Source of the DNA: an uncultured Amaricoccus sp.
Lineage (GTDB): Bacteria; Pseudomonadota; Alphaproteobacteria; Rhodobacterales; Rhodobacteraceae
Assembly: GCF_937858865.1 (NCBI RefSeq)
Contig: NZ_CALLYO010000227.1
Location: 1-12,867 of the forward strand
Reading direction: 5' to 3'
DNA length: 12,867 nucleotides
The number at the start of each line of letters is the position of its first letter. Position 1 is the stretch's first letter. Below are positions 12,195-12,867 of this stretch, one piece after another. Made by a program: the position numbers and the translations under genes. A model generated the notes under the pieces. It was not told the DNA's origin. It did not search any database and saw only the letters and a list, made by a program, of their open reading frames with translations.

Positions 12195-12867
12195 ATGCTC
12201 TACATCGACCTGCCGACCCGCGCCGACCTCGACACGCTGCTCGCCCACCGCGGCGCGCCGGCGGTCTCGATCTACGTCGCCACGACGCCGCGGAGCCAGG
12301 AGGCGCAGGCGGACCGCATCGAGCTCAAGAACCTGCTGAAGGCCGCGGTGGCCGAGATGGAGGCGGGCGACACGCCGAAGCGCGCCGTCCAGGCGATCGC
12401 CGAGGCGGTCGAGGCGGTGATCGAGGACGACGACTTCTGGACGGTGCAGGCCTACAGCCTCGCCCTCTTCGTCACCCCGGAGCGGATCCGCACCTTCCGC
12501 CTGCCCAACCGGCTGACCAGCACGGTCGAGGTCTCCGACCGCTTCCACCTCAAGCCGCTCGTCCGCGCCGTCACCTTCCCGCAGAACGCCTGGGTGCTGG
12601 CGCTCGGCATGGGCGGGGTGCGGCTCGTCGAGGTGAGCGCCGACCTGCCGGCGCAGGAGGTGAAGGTGCCCGACCTGCCGCGCGACATGGCGAGCGCGCT
12701 CGGCCGGCGCAGCCACGGCGAGCGCACCGGCTTCGGGCGGGGCGCCGAGGAGTCGAGCGAGCATGCGCTGCTCACCCGTTATGCCCGTACCGTCGACCAG
12801 GCGGTGCGGCAGGCGATCGGGGGCGGCACGCGGCCGCTCATCGTGGCGGCGGCCGAGCCGCTCGCCT
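12195..12867 (+). CDS. baeRF-family protein, 5' part (cut by window end)
   Basis: The reading frame stays open from the ATG at 12195 to the last base (224 codons, no stop), so the gene continues beyond the window. An excellent AGGAGGG lies six bases before the ATG. The product begins MLYIDLPTRADLDTLLAHRG, then VSIYVATTPRSQEAQADRIELKNLLKAAV. FVTPERIRTFRLPNRLTSTVEVSDRFHLKPLVRAVTF (about 95-131) follows, then ALGMGGVRLVEVSADLPAQEV. This pattern is that of the bacterial archaeo-eukaryotic release factor (baeRF) family, which has an eRF1/Pelota-like fold and is thought to act at ribosomes. The family function is not established. The gene is divergent from the zf-CHCC/polA operon across 139 bases. 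An open frame on the opposite strand (12090-12764) is a shadow. Confidence 0.85.
   Translation, partial: MLYIDLPTRADLDTLLAHRGAPAVSIYVATTPRSQEAQADRIELKNLLKAAVAEMEAGDTPKRAVQAIAEAVEAVIEDDDFWTVQAYSLALFVTPERIRTFRLPNRLTSTVEVSDRFHLKPLVRAVTFPQNAWVLALGMGGVRLVEVSADLPAQEVKVPDLPRDMASALGRRSHGERTGFGRGAEESSEHALLTRYARTVDQAVRQAIGGGTRPLIVAAAEPLA

Noticed and set aside
12090..12764. Minus-strand open frame opposite the end of the window
   Set aside because: The plus strand carries a strong ribosome-binding site, a start at 12195 and baeRF family sequence across the same bases. The minus frame has no family resemblance.

Overview
The window reads as chromosomal DNA of a GC-rich alphaproteobacterium. The evidence is strongly GC-biased third codon positions, a MocR-free LuxR/LuxI pair of the alphaproteobacterial type, a short XRE regulator of the kind common in that class, and a zf-CHCC protein placed directly before polA. 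I cannot fix the order or genus from sequence alone. No tRNA, rRNA, insertion sequence, integrase or CRISPR array was seen.

Layout. (1) 1-938: two small minus-strand genes of unknown function (a DUF2188-like protein and an unrecognised 134-residue protein), separated by a textbook Rho-independent terminator. (2) 939-5460: a sugar-catabolic locus. A LacI-family regulator on the plus strand converges, with an 11-base overlap, on a three-gene minus-strand operon. In transcription order the operon encodes a TIM-barrel sugar isomerase/epimerase, a D-tagatose/D-psicose 3-epimerase-family protein with its full metal/catalytic tetrad, and a Gfo/Idh/MocA NAD(P)-dependent dehydrogenase. A consensus CRP-type palindrome lies upstream of the lacI-type gene. 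(3) 5621-6391: a lipoprotein GH25 muramidase, divergent from the sugar operon across a promoter region holding a 16-bp palindrome. (4) 6399-8335: an acyl-homoserine-lactone quorum-sensing module. It has a LuxR-like protein that keeps the ligand-binding domain but lacks the DNA-binding domain, a divergent full LuxR paralogue, and a LuxI synthase preceded by a tra-box-like dyad. (5) 8447-8911: an XRE regulator whose upstream region carries a lux-box-like CTG-N10-CAG site next to a 12-bp palindrome. (6) 9060-12055: polA with a TGATG-coupled upstream zf-CHCC gene. The PolA 3'-5' exonuclease domain has lost all four catalytic acidic residues. (7) 12195-end: the 5' part of a baeRF-family gene, cut by the window edge.

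How the parts may work together. The sugar genes look like an oxidation/isomerisation route for an unidentified sugar or glycoside under LacI-type control, perhaps with CRP-type catabolite control of the regulator. The quorum module looks like a self-contained circuit: synthase, activator, and a possible receptor-only antagonist made from the divergent promoter, with the XRE gene as a possible downstream target. PolA and the zf-CHCC protein are housekeeping. The most unusual features are the receptor-only LuxR facing a full paralogue, and the proofreading-dead PolA.
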